Below are positions 43,556 to 51,005 of a stretch of 64,000 bases of DNA, piece after piece. Position 1 is the stretch's first letter; the number at the start of each line of letters is the position of its first letter. Both the position numbers and the translations under genes were made by a program. The DNA is from Candidatus Bathyarchaeota archaeon (lineage in GTDB: Archaea > Thermoproteota > Bathyarchaeia > Bathyarchaeales > UBA233): positions 4,159 to 68,158 of the forward strand of contig JANXEP010000056.1 of NCBI GenBank assembly GCA_025057795.1, written 5' to 3'. Below the pieces are notes generated by a model that ran no database searches, was not told the DNA's origin, and worked only from the letters and a program-made list of their open reading frames with translations.

Positions 43556-44626
43556 TTAACTGTGGCCGCGATTAGCGATTTTAAGGGTTTGCTCGTAGTA
43601 TCCTTGTCCATAGGTTAATGTTATTTGGCGGAAGCTTCCATAGCTTGTTTCAACCTTTTCAAGGTTTCCTTCCACGTATACCATTTCGCCCTCCCAAGCC
43701 TGCATCCTGAACTCCTCAATGTAGGAAACAACACGTTCTATGTTTTCAGCCTTTGGCCCCTCCAAAATTTCTATGGGCTCCACAAAGTAAACGGATGGCA
43801 TGAAAGGTGCTTCTGAGTCGTCCCTAACTCTTAATAGGGCTTTTATCCAGCCTTCCCTTGTTATCTTTTTGATTTCGCCGTAGTCGTTTCTTGTTTCGCT
43901 CCATTTTTTCACGGGTTCAAACTCCACTTTTATGGCGCGCCCAGAAGCCTTGTCGCGAAACACGCCGTAGACAAGTTTGCGTCTCTGATGCCAGACAAAC
44001 TCTTCTGGGCTGAGGTTTTTGTATCGCCATCGCTTGCCGCGAATTGGGGCGTCGTCTTCAAACTCGTTGGAAAATCCTGAGCTTTTATCTGCGTAAAGCT
44101 CTTGCAGTCGCCTTCGAATATGCGCCAAATTTTCCACGCCGTAAACGATTAGGTCTATGTCTGAAAATAGGGGATGGTGAAAGCCGTGGAGCATGGAGCC
44201 AAAAACCCCGAAGTCCTCAATTGAAAGCCCAGAAGCGAAAACCGTCGCATTCAACACCCTGCGAAGCGTCCCTATAAGCGGGTCTCGGGCTGGATTTTCC
44301 AGAAGCCTCTTTAGGGCTTCTTGGGGCCGCCTAACCTCTCCAATGTCGCCTTTTCTAACGCCTAAAATCTGCCTGCCCAAAGGCTCGTAGGGGATTAGGT
44401 ACTGCGGAAACTTTGTTTGGATGAAACTCCAAGCTTCGTCATCGTAAAACTTGTAGAACCCGCCAAGCCTAGGCGCCTTAGGATTATTGGACTTGAAAAG
44501 CGAGGCTGGCGCATACTCCAAATCGCATACATAAGCGTCTGGCGGATGCGTATAGCCGAAAACTCTGAAGATTAAGCCTTCAGGGGTTATTATTGCGTCG
44601 CGGTCTCTAAGCCTTAAGCTGGCCAA
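43556..44626 (-). CDS. Predicted nucleotidyltransferase, paralogue 2
   Basis: A 356-residue protein with the same three-part layout: N-terminal LIFRVFGYTHPPDAYVCD, core GVFGSMLHGFHHPLFSDIDLI (GS...D-x-D, about 142-165), DDSEAPFMPSVYFVE near 270-284, and a C-terminal OB-like barrel (GEMVYVEGNLEKVET). Catalytic residues are intact. It overlaps the paralogue 3 gene by 13 bases and is the second gene of a two-gene leftward operon. The identity between copies appears low outside these motifs, so the duplications are old. Confidence 0.75.
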   Translation of the reverse strand: MASLRLRDRDAIITPEGLIFRVFGYTHPPDAYVCDLEYAPASLFKSNNPKAPRLGGFYKFYDDEAWSFIQTKFPQYLIPYEPLGRQILGVRKGDIGEVRRPQEALKRLLENPARDPLIGTLRRVLNATVFASGLSIEDFGVFGSMLHGFHHPLFSDIDLIVYGVENLAHIRRRLQELYADKSSGFSNEFEDDAPIRGKRWRYKNLSPEEFVWHQRRKLVYGVFRDKASGRAIKVEFEPVKKWSETRNDYGEIKKITREGWIKALLRVRDDSEAPFMPSVYFVEPIEILEGPKAENIERVVSYIEEFRMQAWEGEMVYVEGNLEKVETSYGSFRQITLTYGQGYYEQTLKIANRGHS

Positions 44627-45651
44627 ATGTGTTCTTCCTCGCTTTCAGCCGTTCCCACAACCACTTGATAATGAACTCTGCCAGTTTCGGCATCCTCAAC
44701 ACGTTCAAGCATTCCTGAAACCGTTATTTCGTCGCCCTTGCGGGCAACGTTCCGGTAGCATCCAATCATGGAGACAACAGCCTCTGGAATCATGTCCTTC
44801 GGAAGCTCTGACCTATGGTCAACCGGCCTATAATCCTCAACCCTGTAAATTGCTGGGCGGAATATGGCTTCGCTGTCATCCCTAACCCTGCAACGGCATC
44901 TCACGGGGAAAACGGGCGTATACCTGTATTCGCCGTATTTCACCTTCACCTCTTCAGGTTTGCGAACCGCGTTATACATGAAAATCTTGTCGCGGTAGCG
45001 TCCCTTATACCGCCTAGCAGCATCCAAACGGTTGTTGAAAACGTAGGCTAACGTTCCCTCCCCAACAAGCTTATCTATGGCAGCTTCAACCCTGCGAAAG
45101 TTAAGCCCACCGTAAACCACAATGTCAATGTCCGATTCTGTGCTGTGCATGTTCAAGGCTATAGAACCGTGAACGCCAAAGTCTTCTATGGGAACTCCGG
45201 ACGCGATGGAAACAAGCTCTATAAATTCTAGGGTCATGCTCTGAAGCCTATCCCTATTTTCGGCTTTAAACAGTAAGCGGAGAACATCCCTTGGAACATA
45301 AACAGCCGCTACGTGGTTTAGGGGGACGCTAATAACCTCTTTCCGCCTAAAGGGACAATAGTAAACGTAATCGGGAAATTTTCTCCTAAAAACCCCCAAA
45401 AAAGCTTGGTAATTTTTCGCCGTGTAAAGCTTCTCAGCCCTGAAAAGCTCTGTTTCCCCGTAACGCCAAGTCCTGCTTAAAAGGCGAACGTTGAACAACT
45501 CCCTGAATTTTGAGGGAATGTACTTTAGAAATGCGAAAACCCGTCCCTCGGGATGCTCATACCCGAAAACGTTCAGCACGAAGCCTTCCAGGGTTACGAA
45601 TGTGTCGCCGTCCAGGGGGAACCATTCTGCTGGTGATGCCGTTTGAAACAC
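44614..45651 (-). CDS. Predicted nucleotidyltransferase, paralogue 3
   Basis: A 345-residue protein, the first gene of the leftward pair. Motifs: FVLNVFGYEHPEGRVFAF, GVHGSIALNMHSTESDIDIV (GS...D-x-D), DDSEAIFRPAIYRVED, and C-terminal GDEITVSGMLERVED. It is divergent from the winged-helix regulator gene, with a perfect inverted repeat (45686-45710) between the two starts, so its expression may be controlled by that regulator. Function as for its paralogues is predicted only from the fold. Confidence 0.75.
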   Translation of the reverse strand: MFQTASPAEWFPLDGDTFVTLEGFVLNVFGYEHPEGRVFAFLKYIPSKFRELFNVRLLSRTWRYGETELFRAEKLYTAKNYQAFLGVFRRKFPDYVYYCPFRRKEVISVPLNHVAAVYVPRDVLRLLFKAENRDRLQSMTLEFIELVSIASGVPIEDFGVHGSIALNMHSTESDIDIVVYGGLNFRRVEAAIDKLVGEGTLAYVFNNRLDAARRYKGRYRDKIFMYNAVRKPEEVKVKYGEYRYTPVFPVRCRCRVRDDSEAIFRPAIYRVEDYRPVDHRSELPKDMIPEAVVSMIGCYRNVARKGDEITVSGMLERVEDAETGRVHYQVVVGTAESEEEHIWPA

Positions 45652-45685
45652 CTTGATAGAATCTCGCCATGAGCCTAAAAAGTGT

Positions 45686-45710
45686 AACGTTCCACTTTAA
45701 TGGGAACGTT
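45686..45710. promoter_or_regulatory. Inverted repeat between nucleotidyltransferase and regulator genes
   Basis: Perfect 8-base arms aacgttcc (45686-45693) and ggaacgtt (45703-45710) with a 9-base spacer. It lies 35 bases upstream of the paralogue 3 start and 41 bases upstream of the winged-helix gene, where a regulator could control both directions. Confidence 0.55.
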
Positions 45711-45750
45711 TAAAATTAAGCCTCGTAAAAAGAGATTTAAGGTGTAAAGT

Positions 45751-46224
45751 TTGGATTTACGCTCACACCCTTACGTTGTTTTCCTTCCTGCGGAACAGAA
45801 ACACAAGGTTTTAAGTGCAATTTTCGGCTCAAAAGCCTCCATAGACATACTAAAACTTTTTCTCAGCCAAGGGATCGCAAACAAAGTCTACCAGAAAAGC
45901 CTCTTGGAAAAACTTTCCTACTCAAACAAAACGATAATAGAAAACTTGAAGGTTTTAACCAGGCTTGGAATATTAACAGAGCACATGGAAAAAGCCGAAA
46001 AGGAAGGCCGCGTCGTATGGGTTAAAACCTACATGCTTTCAGACATAGGAAAATGGTTCGCCCTGCTTCTCGCCGAAGAAAAAGAAATCTCCGACAAGGA
46101 GAAAGCTGAAATACTCCAAAACATTTTCAGAAGCTATATTAAGTGGGTTAAGTACCTTTCAGAAAAGCTTCACGTGGAAAAGGAAACCCTTGAAAGAATC
46201 TTCAAAGAAGAGATTAGAGGATAG
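45751..46224 (+). CDS. Winged-helix transcriptional regulator
   Basis: A 157-residue protein starting at TTG with aaggtg 6 bases upstream. Residues 28-85 form a winged helix (SIDILKLFLS, SLLEKLSYSNKTIIENLKVL as the recognition helix, then a wing EGRVVWVKTYMLSD), followed by a helical C-terminal part that may dimerise. It is divergent from nucleotidyltransferase paralogue 3 with an inverted repeat between, which suggests autoregulation and control of that operon. It overlaps the possible upstream start of mobB. Confidence 0.75.
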   Translation: MDLRSHPYVVFLPAEQKHKVLSAIFGSKASIDILKLFLSQGIANKVYQKSLLEKLSYSNKTIIENLKVLTRLGILTEHMEKAEKEGRVVWVKTYMLSDIGKWFALLLAEEKEISDKEKAEILQNIFRSYIKWVKYLSEKLHVEKETLERIFKEEIRG

Positions 46225-46231
46225 GGCTGAA

Positions 46232-46789
46232 ATGAAACCAGCCGTCGTAGCGGTCGTGGGAGGTAAAAGCTCTGGGAAAACAACGGCAGTGGAAGCCCTA
46301 ACAAAAGAGCTAACCAGAAGAGGCTACAAGGTTGCAGCTGTAAAACATGTTCCGGAAAAAGACTTCACCATAGACACGGAAGGCAAGGACACTTGGAGGT
46401 TTGCCCAGTCAGGAGCCAAAACGGTGGTTTGCGTAGCGCCCAACGAGATAGCCACCATCCAAAAAACCAGCACAGACGCCATCACCCTCGAGGAGATTTT
46501 AGCGAAATGCCGGGGAAACGACATAGTGCTCATTGAAGGGTTCAGAAACCTCGTGAGCGGCGACAAAAAAGTGCCAAAAATTGTAACCGTGAAATCTGAA
46601 GAAGACGCCATACAAGCTTCGAAAAGCTTCACCCCCATCATAGCCTTTACCGGACCATACCGGCCGGCAAAGCTTGCCTTAAACGCCCCATACATAGACG
46701 TATTAAGGGAAAGCTCCAAAATAGCGGACATCTTGGAAAATTTTTTGAAAGAGAAAGAAAAAAGGGGAGGGTTAAGGGAGCGCCTTTAA
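46232..46789 (+). CDS. mobB: Molybdopterin-guanine dinucleotide biosynthesis protein MobB
   Basis: A 185-residue P-loop GTPase-like protein with Walker A GGKSSGKTTAVEAL and the family's AVKHVPEKDFTIDTEGKDTWRF segment, IVLIEGFRNL as Walker B. MobB assists conversion of the molybdenum/tungsten cofactor to its dinucleotide form, as needed by FwdB. The ATG at 46232 is favoured because the longer frame (46190) reaches into the regulator gene. Its 3' end overlaps the outer arm of an inverted-repeat structure. Confidence 0.9.
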   Translation: MKPAVVAVVGGKSSGKTTAVEALTKELTRRGYKVAAVKHVPEKDFTIDTEGKDTWRFAQSGAKTVVCVAPNEIATIQKTSTDAITLEEILAKCRGNDIVLIEGFRNLVSGDKKVPKIVTVKSEEDAIQASKSFTPIIAFTGPYRPAKLALNAPYIDVLRESSKIADILENFLKEKEKRGGLRERL

Positions 46790-46888
46790 ATATATGTGGG
46801 GTTTAGAGATTTCATTGGGGGAGAAGGGGAGAAAGGAGGGTTCAAAAATAGAAACGGTTTCTCTAAACCTTTCCACTTTGGCGCTCCC
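46776..46888. repeat. Nested inverted repeats between mobB and cdvC
   Basis: Two exact inverted repeats lie one inside the other: outer arms gggagcgcc (46776-46784) and ggcgctccc (46880-46888), inner arms ggtttagaga (46799-46808) and tctctaaacc (46860-46869). The 51-base inner loop is purine- and G-rich. The structure fills the space between two convergent genes, so it may be a bidirectional terminator or a small structured RNA. Confidence 0.65.
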
Positions 46889-46892
46889 CAGT

Positions 46893-48059
46893 TTATAGGG
46901 CTTTGAAGGCTTCAAACCAGCGGTTGTAAAGGGCTAACATGTCTAGGGAAACACTAGGTTTTCTTTCCTCAAGAATCTGCCTAAAATCGCTCATCCGCAG
47001 AGGCCTCGGCTTGGCAAGCTTGTTTGAGGCTTGTCCAGACTCAAAGAACTCCCCAATGACCTTTAAGTGGACGGATTGGCAAACATCCTTAATGTCGCTT
47101 CCTGAAAAACCTTCAGAAAGCCTAGCTAACTCGTGGAGGTCAACATCCGGGGCTAAGAGCAGATTGCTCGTATAATGCTTAAACATCATCAAGCGCGCGT
47201 GGTGGTCTGGAAGGGGTACAAGGATTCTTTTCTGAAAACGTCGGATGAAGGGCCAGTCCAAGTCCCAAGGCTTGTTTGTGGCGCCAATAACGTAAACATG
47301 GAGGTTTTTACCCTTGTCTATTATCCCATCCATCTCCTTCAAGAACTGGTTTCGCACCCGCACTTCTCCGCCAACCTCGTTGGAATGTTTCCCCATGAGG
47401 GAGTCAAGCTCGTCAATGAAAACTATGGCTGGCTTCTTTTCCATAGCTGACTTTCTGGCGGACTCAAAAAGTCTTGCAACATTCTGCTCAGCTTCCCCAA
47501 GCCACTTAGACATGATTGAGGCAGCGTCAACAGATATGAAGACCGCGTCTATCTCTGTGGCAACGGCTGCAGCCAACAAAGTTTTACCGCACCCAGGAGG
47601 CCCAAAAAGCAGTATTCCCCTAGGCCATCCTAGAGGGAAGAGGTCGGGCCTCTGAACCGGATAAACTATAGCCTCCTTTATCGCCTTCTTTGCGGTTTCA
47701 AGTCCAACCACTTCCTCCCATTTCACGTTGGGCTTTTCCTTAATGATTAGGTCTTCGTAGCTGGCCTTTTTGTCTTCTGTAGTTTTCGCGCCCTCTACAT
47801 CTTTTGTCCCTTCTTGAGAAGGCTCGAAAGAGCCGACAGAACCCTGCAGCACTTTTATTCGTTCCTGATAGGCTATGGCTCTTTGAATGTAAACCTTGTT
47901 TAGGTTGTATTCGGGGTATAGCTGTACAAGTTTTAGGAGGGTTTCTATGGCCTTCTGGTACATGGTTATGGCCATGCCCTTTGCGCCCTGCTTGTCAAGG
48001 CGGACAGCTTCTAAAGCGTAGTTTGTCGCTAACTTTTCAAGTTCTTGAGAGGCTTCCAA
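46893..48059 (-). CDS. cdvC: CdvC/Vps4-type AAA ATPase
   Basis: A 388-residue ATPase that remodels ESCRT-III filaments in archaeal cell division. Residues 1-72 are an MIT domain (EKLATNYALEAVRLDKQG, AITMYQKAIETLLKLVQL); after a linker comes the AAA core with Walker A GPPGCGKT (153-160), Walker B VFIDELDS (D216, E217), sensor GATNKPWDLD and the arginine region IRRFQKRI, then a Vps4-type C-terminal helix. The last gene of the cdv operon, 6 bases after the second ESCRT-III gene. Confidence 0.96.
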   Translation of the reverse strand: MEASQELEKLATNYALEAVRLDKQGAKGMAITMYQKAIETLLKLVQLYPEYNLNKVYIQRAIAYQERIKVLQGSVGSFEPSQEGTKDVEGAKTTEDKKASYEDLIIKEKPNVKWEEVVGLETAKKAIKEAIVYPVQRPDLFPLGWPRGILLFGPPGCGKTLLAAAVATEIDAVFISVDAASIMSKWLGEAEQNVARLFESARKSAMEKKPAIVFIDELDSLMGKHSNEVGGEVRVRNQFLKEMDGIIDKGKNLHVYVIGATNKPWDLDWPFIRRFQKRILVPLPDHHARLMMFKHYTSNLLLAPDVDLHELARLSEGFSGSDIKDVCQSVHLKVIGEFFESGQASNKLAKPRPLRMSDFRQILEERKPSVSLDMLALYNRWFEAFKAL

Positions 48060-48065
48060 AAGGGT

Positions 48066-48959
48066 TCACCTCAAAGCTTCGATTTTTATTTTTCCCTTCG
48101 CACCCAAACTTTGCAAAGCCCTTTCAATTTCATCATAGGGGGCATCCAACTCCCTGGAGCAGCGCGTCAAGTCTATTTCTCCCCCACTTCTCCTAACATA
48201 TTCTAACAAGGCTTCTTCAAGGGACGAATTTCCAACCCTCAACGAAACCTCTTGAATTTCAGCCTTCCTGAAGGAAATCAGATTCGAGTAGTTTTCTCCG
48301 CCTTCAACGGATTCTCCTCCTACGGCATTAGAGCATGTGGCTGCCAAAGCAACCATCTGCTTTATGCGTGCCTGTGTTTTTTCCAGCTTTGGGGTTTCAT
48401 GTGGAGCGGGCGGTTCAGGAAGCTGTTCAGTTAACTTTTTCTCTAGAAAGCTTGTCACCTCTTCAAGAATTTGCTCTCCAGCGGGTGTAGCTTTGCCAAT
48501 GGTGGTTGGCAACCCGTCGGCGGAAATTTTTGTGGAATATATGGTTTCGCCAATAACATTGTTGATCTCGTTTATTTCAGCTGAAACTTCTGGAAGGACG
48601 CTGAAAAGCTGTTTTGAGACGTTTTGAAGGGTTTCCAATGCAGGTTTCAAGTCTATGACCACGTCGGTTAACTCTCTTACAGTTTCAAGCCTAAGAATTA
48701 CCCTTTCTATCGCAAGCTCTACCTGTTGGAGAAAATTGATTATCTTTCGAACCTCTGCCAGTTCATTGGCGCATATTGCAGCCTTCTCTTTGTTACTGTT
48801 TTTTAAAGCGTTTACGCACGTTTGGAAGAGGCTTTTGTCCCTTTCCTTAAGCCTTATAGAAGCTTGAACCACCTTATACTGTTGGACTTTAAGTTTTTGA
48901 ATAGAAGTACCTATCACTTCCCGTAGTGGTGGAGGGGGTTGAGAAAAAGGATTTCTTAT
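48066..48959 (-). CDS. cdvB: ESCRT-III (CdvB) protein with C-terminal winged helix, apparent AUA start
   Basis: A Snf7-domain ESCRT-III protein (helices around IRLKERDKSLFQTCVNAL and CANELAEVRKIINFLQ) with a proline-rich segment LPEPPAPHETP that may bind the CdvC MIT domain, and a C-terminal winged helix (LEEALLEYVRRSGGEIDL) as in CdvB, the site that binds CdvA. The first usual start (GTG, 48917) has no Shine-Dalgarno and would remove the start of helix 1. In-frame sequence upstream (PFSQPPPPLREVIG) aligns with the paralogue's PPGPLKPRLD region, back to AUA at 48959 with ggaggga 6 bases ahead. This gives 297 residues. Confidence 0.92.
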   Translation of the reverse strand: MRNPFSQPPPPLREVIGTSIQKLKVQQYKVVQASIRLKERDKSLFQTCVNALKNSNKEKAAICANELAEVRKIINFLQQVELAIERVILRLETVRELTDVVIDLKPALETLQNVSKQLFSVLPEVSAEINEINNVIGETIYSTKISADGLPTTIGKATPAGEQILEEVTSFLEKKLTEQLPEPPAPHETPKLEKTQARIKQMVALAATCSNAVGGESVEGGENYSNLISFRKAEIQEVSLRVGNSSLEEALLEYVRRSGGEIDLTRCSRELDAPYDEIERALQSLGAKGKIKIEALR

Positions 48960-48982
48960 TTTAGCTCCCTCCGCCCGCTACG
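48922..48982 (-). promoter_or_regulatory. Hairpin over the ESCRT-III ribosome-binding site
   Basis: On the transcribed strand, cgtag/ctacg (outer, 5 bases), a 2-base pair and ggaggg/ccctcc (inner, 6 bases) can pair around a loop of about 30 bases. One inner arm (48967-48972) is the Shine-Dalgarno itself and the other (48931-48936) lies in the early proline codons, so the structure would hide the ribosome-binding site. Confidence 0.5.
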
Positions 48983-48990
48983 CATCTGCG

Positions 48991-49713
48991 TTAAATGTTG
49001 GATTCACCTGCTTCCTTCACGTAAATTACCATGGGAGGTTCAGGCAAAGCTGGAGATGGCGGTGTTTGAGTTTTCTCGGCAACAGGGATTTCTGTGATGC
49101 TCTTATCTAGGGGTTCTCCGAGAAGCATGTTTGAAAGTTTATTCTTCACGCTTTCAAGGTCTGCCTTCTCCATGTAAGTCCTTTTAAGGCATTCCTGTAT
49201 CCTTGAAAGCGCTGCTTGATAGGATTGTTCATTTATTTCTCCTATTTCATGCTCAACTTCAAGGTGTACTAACGCATAGTTTAATTCCATAATTTCTCGG
49301 GCGCACCTCTCGATTTCTTCATCAACTTTCCTCATCAACGCTTGAGCTTGATTTTTAAGCTGGTTTAAGGCTCCTTCAAAACTGTTGTGCAAGTCTTCAT
49401 AAACTTGAGGAGAAATTTTCTTTTTTTCCAAAAGCTCCTTTAAAGCCTGGTCTTTCCGCCATACCAGCGGAATTTGATTGCAGAGAACCGCCGTTTCAAC
49501 CTTAATTTTTGAAATAGAAATTGCCTCAGAGCCTTCAACCTTAAAGTTCTCAACTGGGTATTTTGCAAATCTTCCGTCACTGTGTCTGACGTAAACTGAG
49601 TCTATCCTGCCGTCTGGTTTCACGGCTAAAGATACAACTTCACCAACAACACGTCCATACTCGTCCTTTATCTCTTTACCGAGAGACAAAAAAAGATTGG
49701 GGTCTTGCGGCAT
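48991..49713 (-). CDS. cdvA: CdvA-like cell division protein
   Basis: A 240-residue protein. Residues 8-70 fit a PRC-barrel (LGKEIKDEYGRVVGEVVSLAV, VYVRHSDGRFAKYPVENF); residues 90-200 are coiled coil (KELLEKKKISPQVYEDLH, EEIERCAREIMELNYALVHL); the end is Pro-rich (TPPSPALPEPPMVIYVKEAGE), where CdvA proteins carry the peptide that binds the winged helix of CdvB. CdvA recruits ESCRT-III to the membrane at mid-cell. It lies between the two ESCRT-III genes in the operon. Confidence 0.88.
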   Translation of the reverse strand: MPQDPNLFLSLGKEIKDEYGRVVGEVVSLAVKPDGRIDSVYVRHSDGRFAKYPVENFKVEGSEAISISKIKVETAVLCNQIPLVWRKDQALKELLEKKKISPQVYEDLHNSFEGALNQLKNQAQALMRKVDEEIERCAREIMELNYALVHLEVEHEIGEINEQSYQAALSRIQECLKRTYMEKADLESVKNKLSNMLLGEPLDKSITEIPVAEKTQTPPSPALPEPPMVIYVKEAGESNI

Positions 49714-49729
49714 AGGTGTGCCTCCACTA

Positions 49730-50392
49730 TTATGGGATTTGGGTTGTGGACTTTTCGCCTAGGGGCACTGAGGGTATTCCTGTTGGAAGCTCTGGGAACT
49801 TCTCCTTAATTCTCTGCTCAGCCACAGCCGCGGCTTCAGTGAGTATTTTTTGGGCATCCTCGTTGGCCGTTTCAAAGTTTATTGTGAGCCCTGTGGTCTG
49901 CCCAGCCTCCACTATTATTCCGCTTAAGAGGTTGCCGATTTGCCCCAGCTCCCTTTCAGCTTCTGGGAAAATGTTGGCCATTCCAGTCTTTACAGCCCTT
50001 AACACGCTTACTGCTGGGCCGAGGGTTGAAACCACGTCTCCAAGCTCTGATACTGTGCGCAAGCGTAAAACAATTTGTTCAAGGGCGAGCCTAGCGTGCA
50101 TAATCATTTTTTCCATTTTCCTTATCTCAGCCAACTCGTTTGCGAAAACGTTAGCCCGCGCCATGTCATGCTTCGTATAAGCGTCGACGATCCTTGCAAA
50201 TATTGACTTATCCCTCTGGCTGAACCTTTCGCTTGCTTGGTCGAGTTTCTGGATTTGCAGCTCTATACGCCTGATTGCCATGTCAAGCCTTGGCTTCAGC
50301 GGGCCTGGCGGCCTAACAGCTTCTTTGATGCGTTCGGTGAAGGGTTGCTCGGTGCTCCTTTCTTCCCACTTTTTAGCAAACCTTTCTGACAA
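49730..50392 (-). CDS. ESCRT-III (CdvB-like) protein without winged helix
   Basis: A 220-residue Snf7-domain protein, the first gene of the cdv operon. The ESCRT-III core (PRLDMAIRRIELQIQKLDQA, RDKSIFARIVDAYTKHD, VFANELAEIRKMEKMIMHA) is followed by an acidic helix and a proline-rich tail (KFPELPTGIPSVPL) that resembles an MIM2 motif for the Vps4 MIT domain. It ends there, lacking the winged helix of the other ESCRT-III protein, so it probably cannot bind CdvA directly and would join filaments as a partner. In Sulfolobus such shorter paralogues (CdvB1/B2) drive constriction. Confidence 0.93.
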   Translation of the reverse strand: MSERFAKKWEERSTEQPFTERIKEAVRPPGPLKPRLDMAIRRIELQIQKLDQASERFSQRDKSIFARIVDAYTKHDMARANVFANELAEIRKMEKMIMHARLALEQIVLRLRTVSELGDVVSTLGPAVSVLRAVKTGMANIFPEAERELGQIGNLLSGIIVEAGQTTGLTINFETANEDAQKILTEAAAVAEQRIKEKFPELPTGIPSVPLGEKSTTQIP

Positions 50393-50430
50393 GGTGATTC
50401 CTCCGAGAGAGGCTAAAGGGCTTAGACAAA

Positions 50431-50476
50431 TCTTTATACATTGTTAATATGCTGGAAATATCCACGTATATACGTG
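50431..50476 (-). promoter_or_regulatory. cdv promoter with TATA box and 14-base palindrome
   Basis: On the minus strand a TATA-like tgtataaag lies about 40-48 bases before the first cdv gene, and a perfect palindrome cacgtatatacgtg occupies 50463-50476, about 23 bases further upstream. The palindrome is a good candidate operator for a dimeric regulator of the division operon. It also faces the divergent small membrane-protein gene. Confidence 0.55.
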
Positions 50477-50618
50477 AGATATATTGTCAGCGCGAAATCT
50501 TTTTGAGCTTTAATTTCTCAGTGAAAACATTTGCATGCTGTTTTCCTGAGGATAGACAAAAATTTGTAAGTTAGACTAAAAAGAGGCTTGATATTCAAGT
50601 CTAGGCTAGGTGGGAAAT

Positions 50619-50840
50619 ATGGGCGAAAGGTTAAAGATTTTCGCGTTTGTGGCGGTTCTGGGGTTCATTGCAGGCGTCATAGCAGATGTCACAGCAACAT
50701 ATGTGATTCCAGCGCTTATAGCTCTGCTTCCCTCGCTGGGAGTCGTCACAAGGTACATAATTTCGGGACTTGCAGGCGCATTCCTAACAGTAGTCCTCGT
50801 AGGCATATGGGCGTACTTCACAAAATCCCCAGAGACGTAG
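50619..50840 (+). CDS. Small two-helix membrane protein divergent from the cdv operon
   Basis: A 73-residue protein with two hydrophobic helices (IFAFVAVLGFIAGVIADVT and YIISGLAGAFLTVVLVGIWAYF) and short polar ends. The ATG at 50619 with ggtggg 5 bases upstream is preferred over a GTG at 50610. The family is unknown. It shares the intergenic region with the cdv operon, including the palindrome, and may be co-regulated with it. Confidence 0.55.
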   Translation: MGERLKIFAFVAVLGFIAGVIADVTATYVIPALIALLPSLGVVTRYIISGLAGAFLTVVLVGIWAYFTKSPET

Positions 50841-51005
50841 CCGAGAACACCTTTGCTTTTTACTCTTTCCATAATTTTATAGCGAAGCCCCTTGTTTTCA
50901 TTCGGGACTCAGGAGCGGAAAAAGCATTCATCTCGTTTCATCGTACCTCGATTTCATCATCGCCCAACAAGATAAAATAAAACATGTTATTTATGTTTTA
51001 ATGCG

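Noticed and set aside
48915..48917. GTG at 48917 as the true start of the second ESCRT-III gene
   Set aside because: No ribosome-binding site precedes it, and homology to the paralogue continues upstream in frame.
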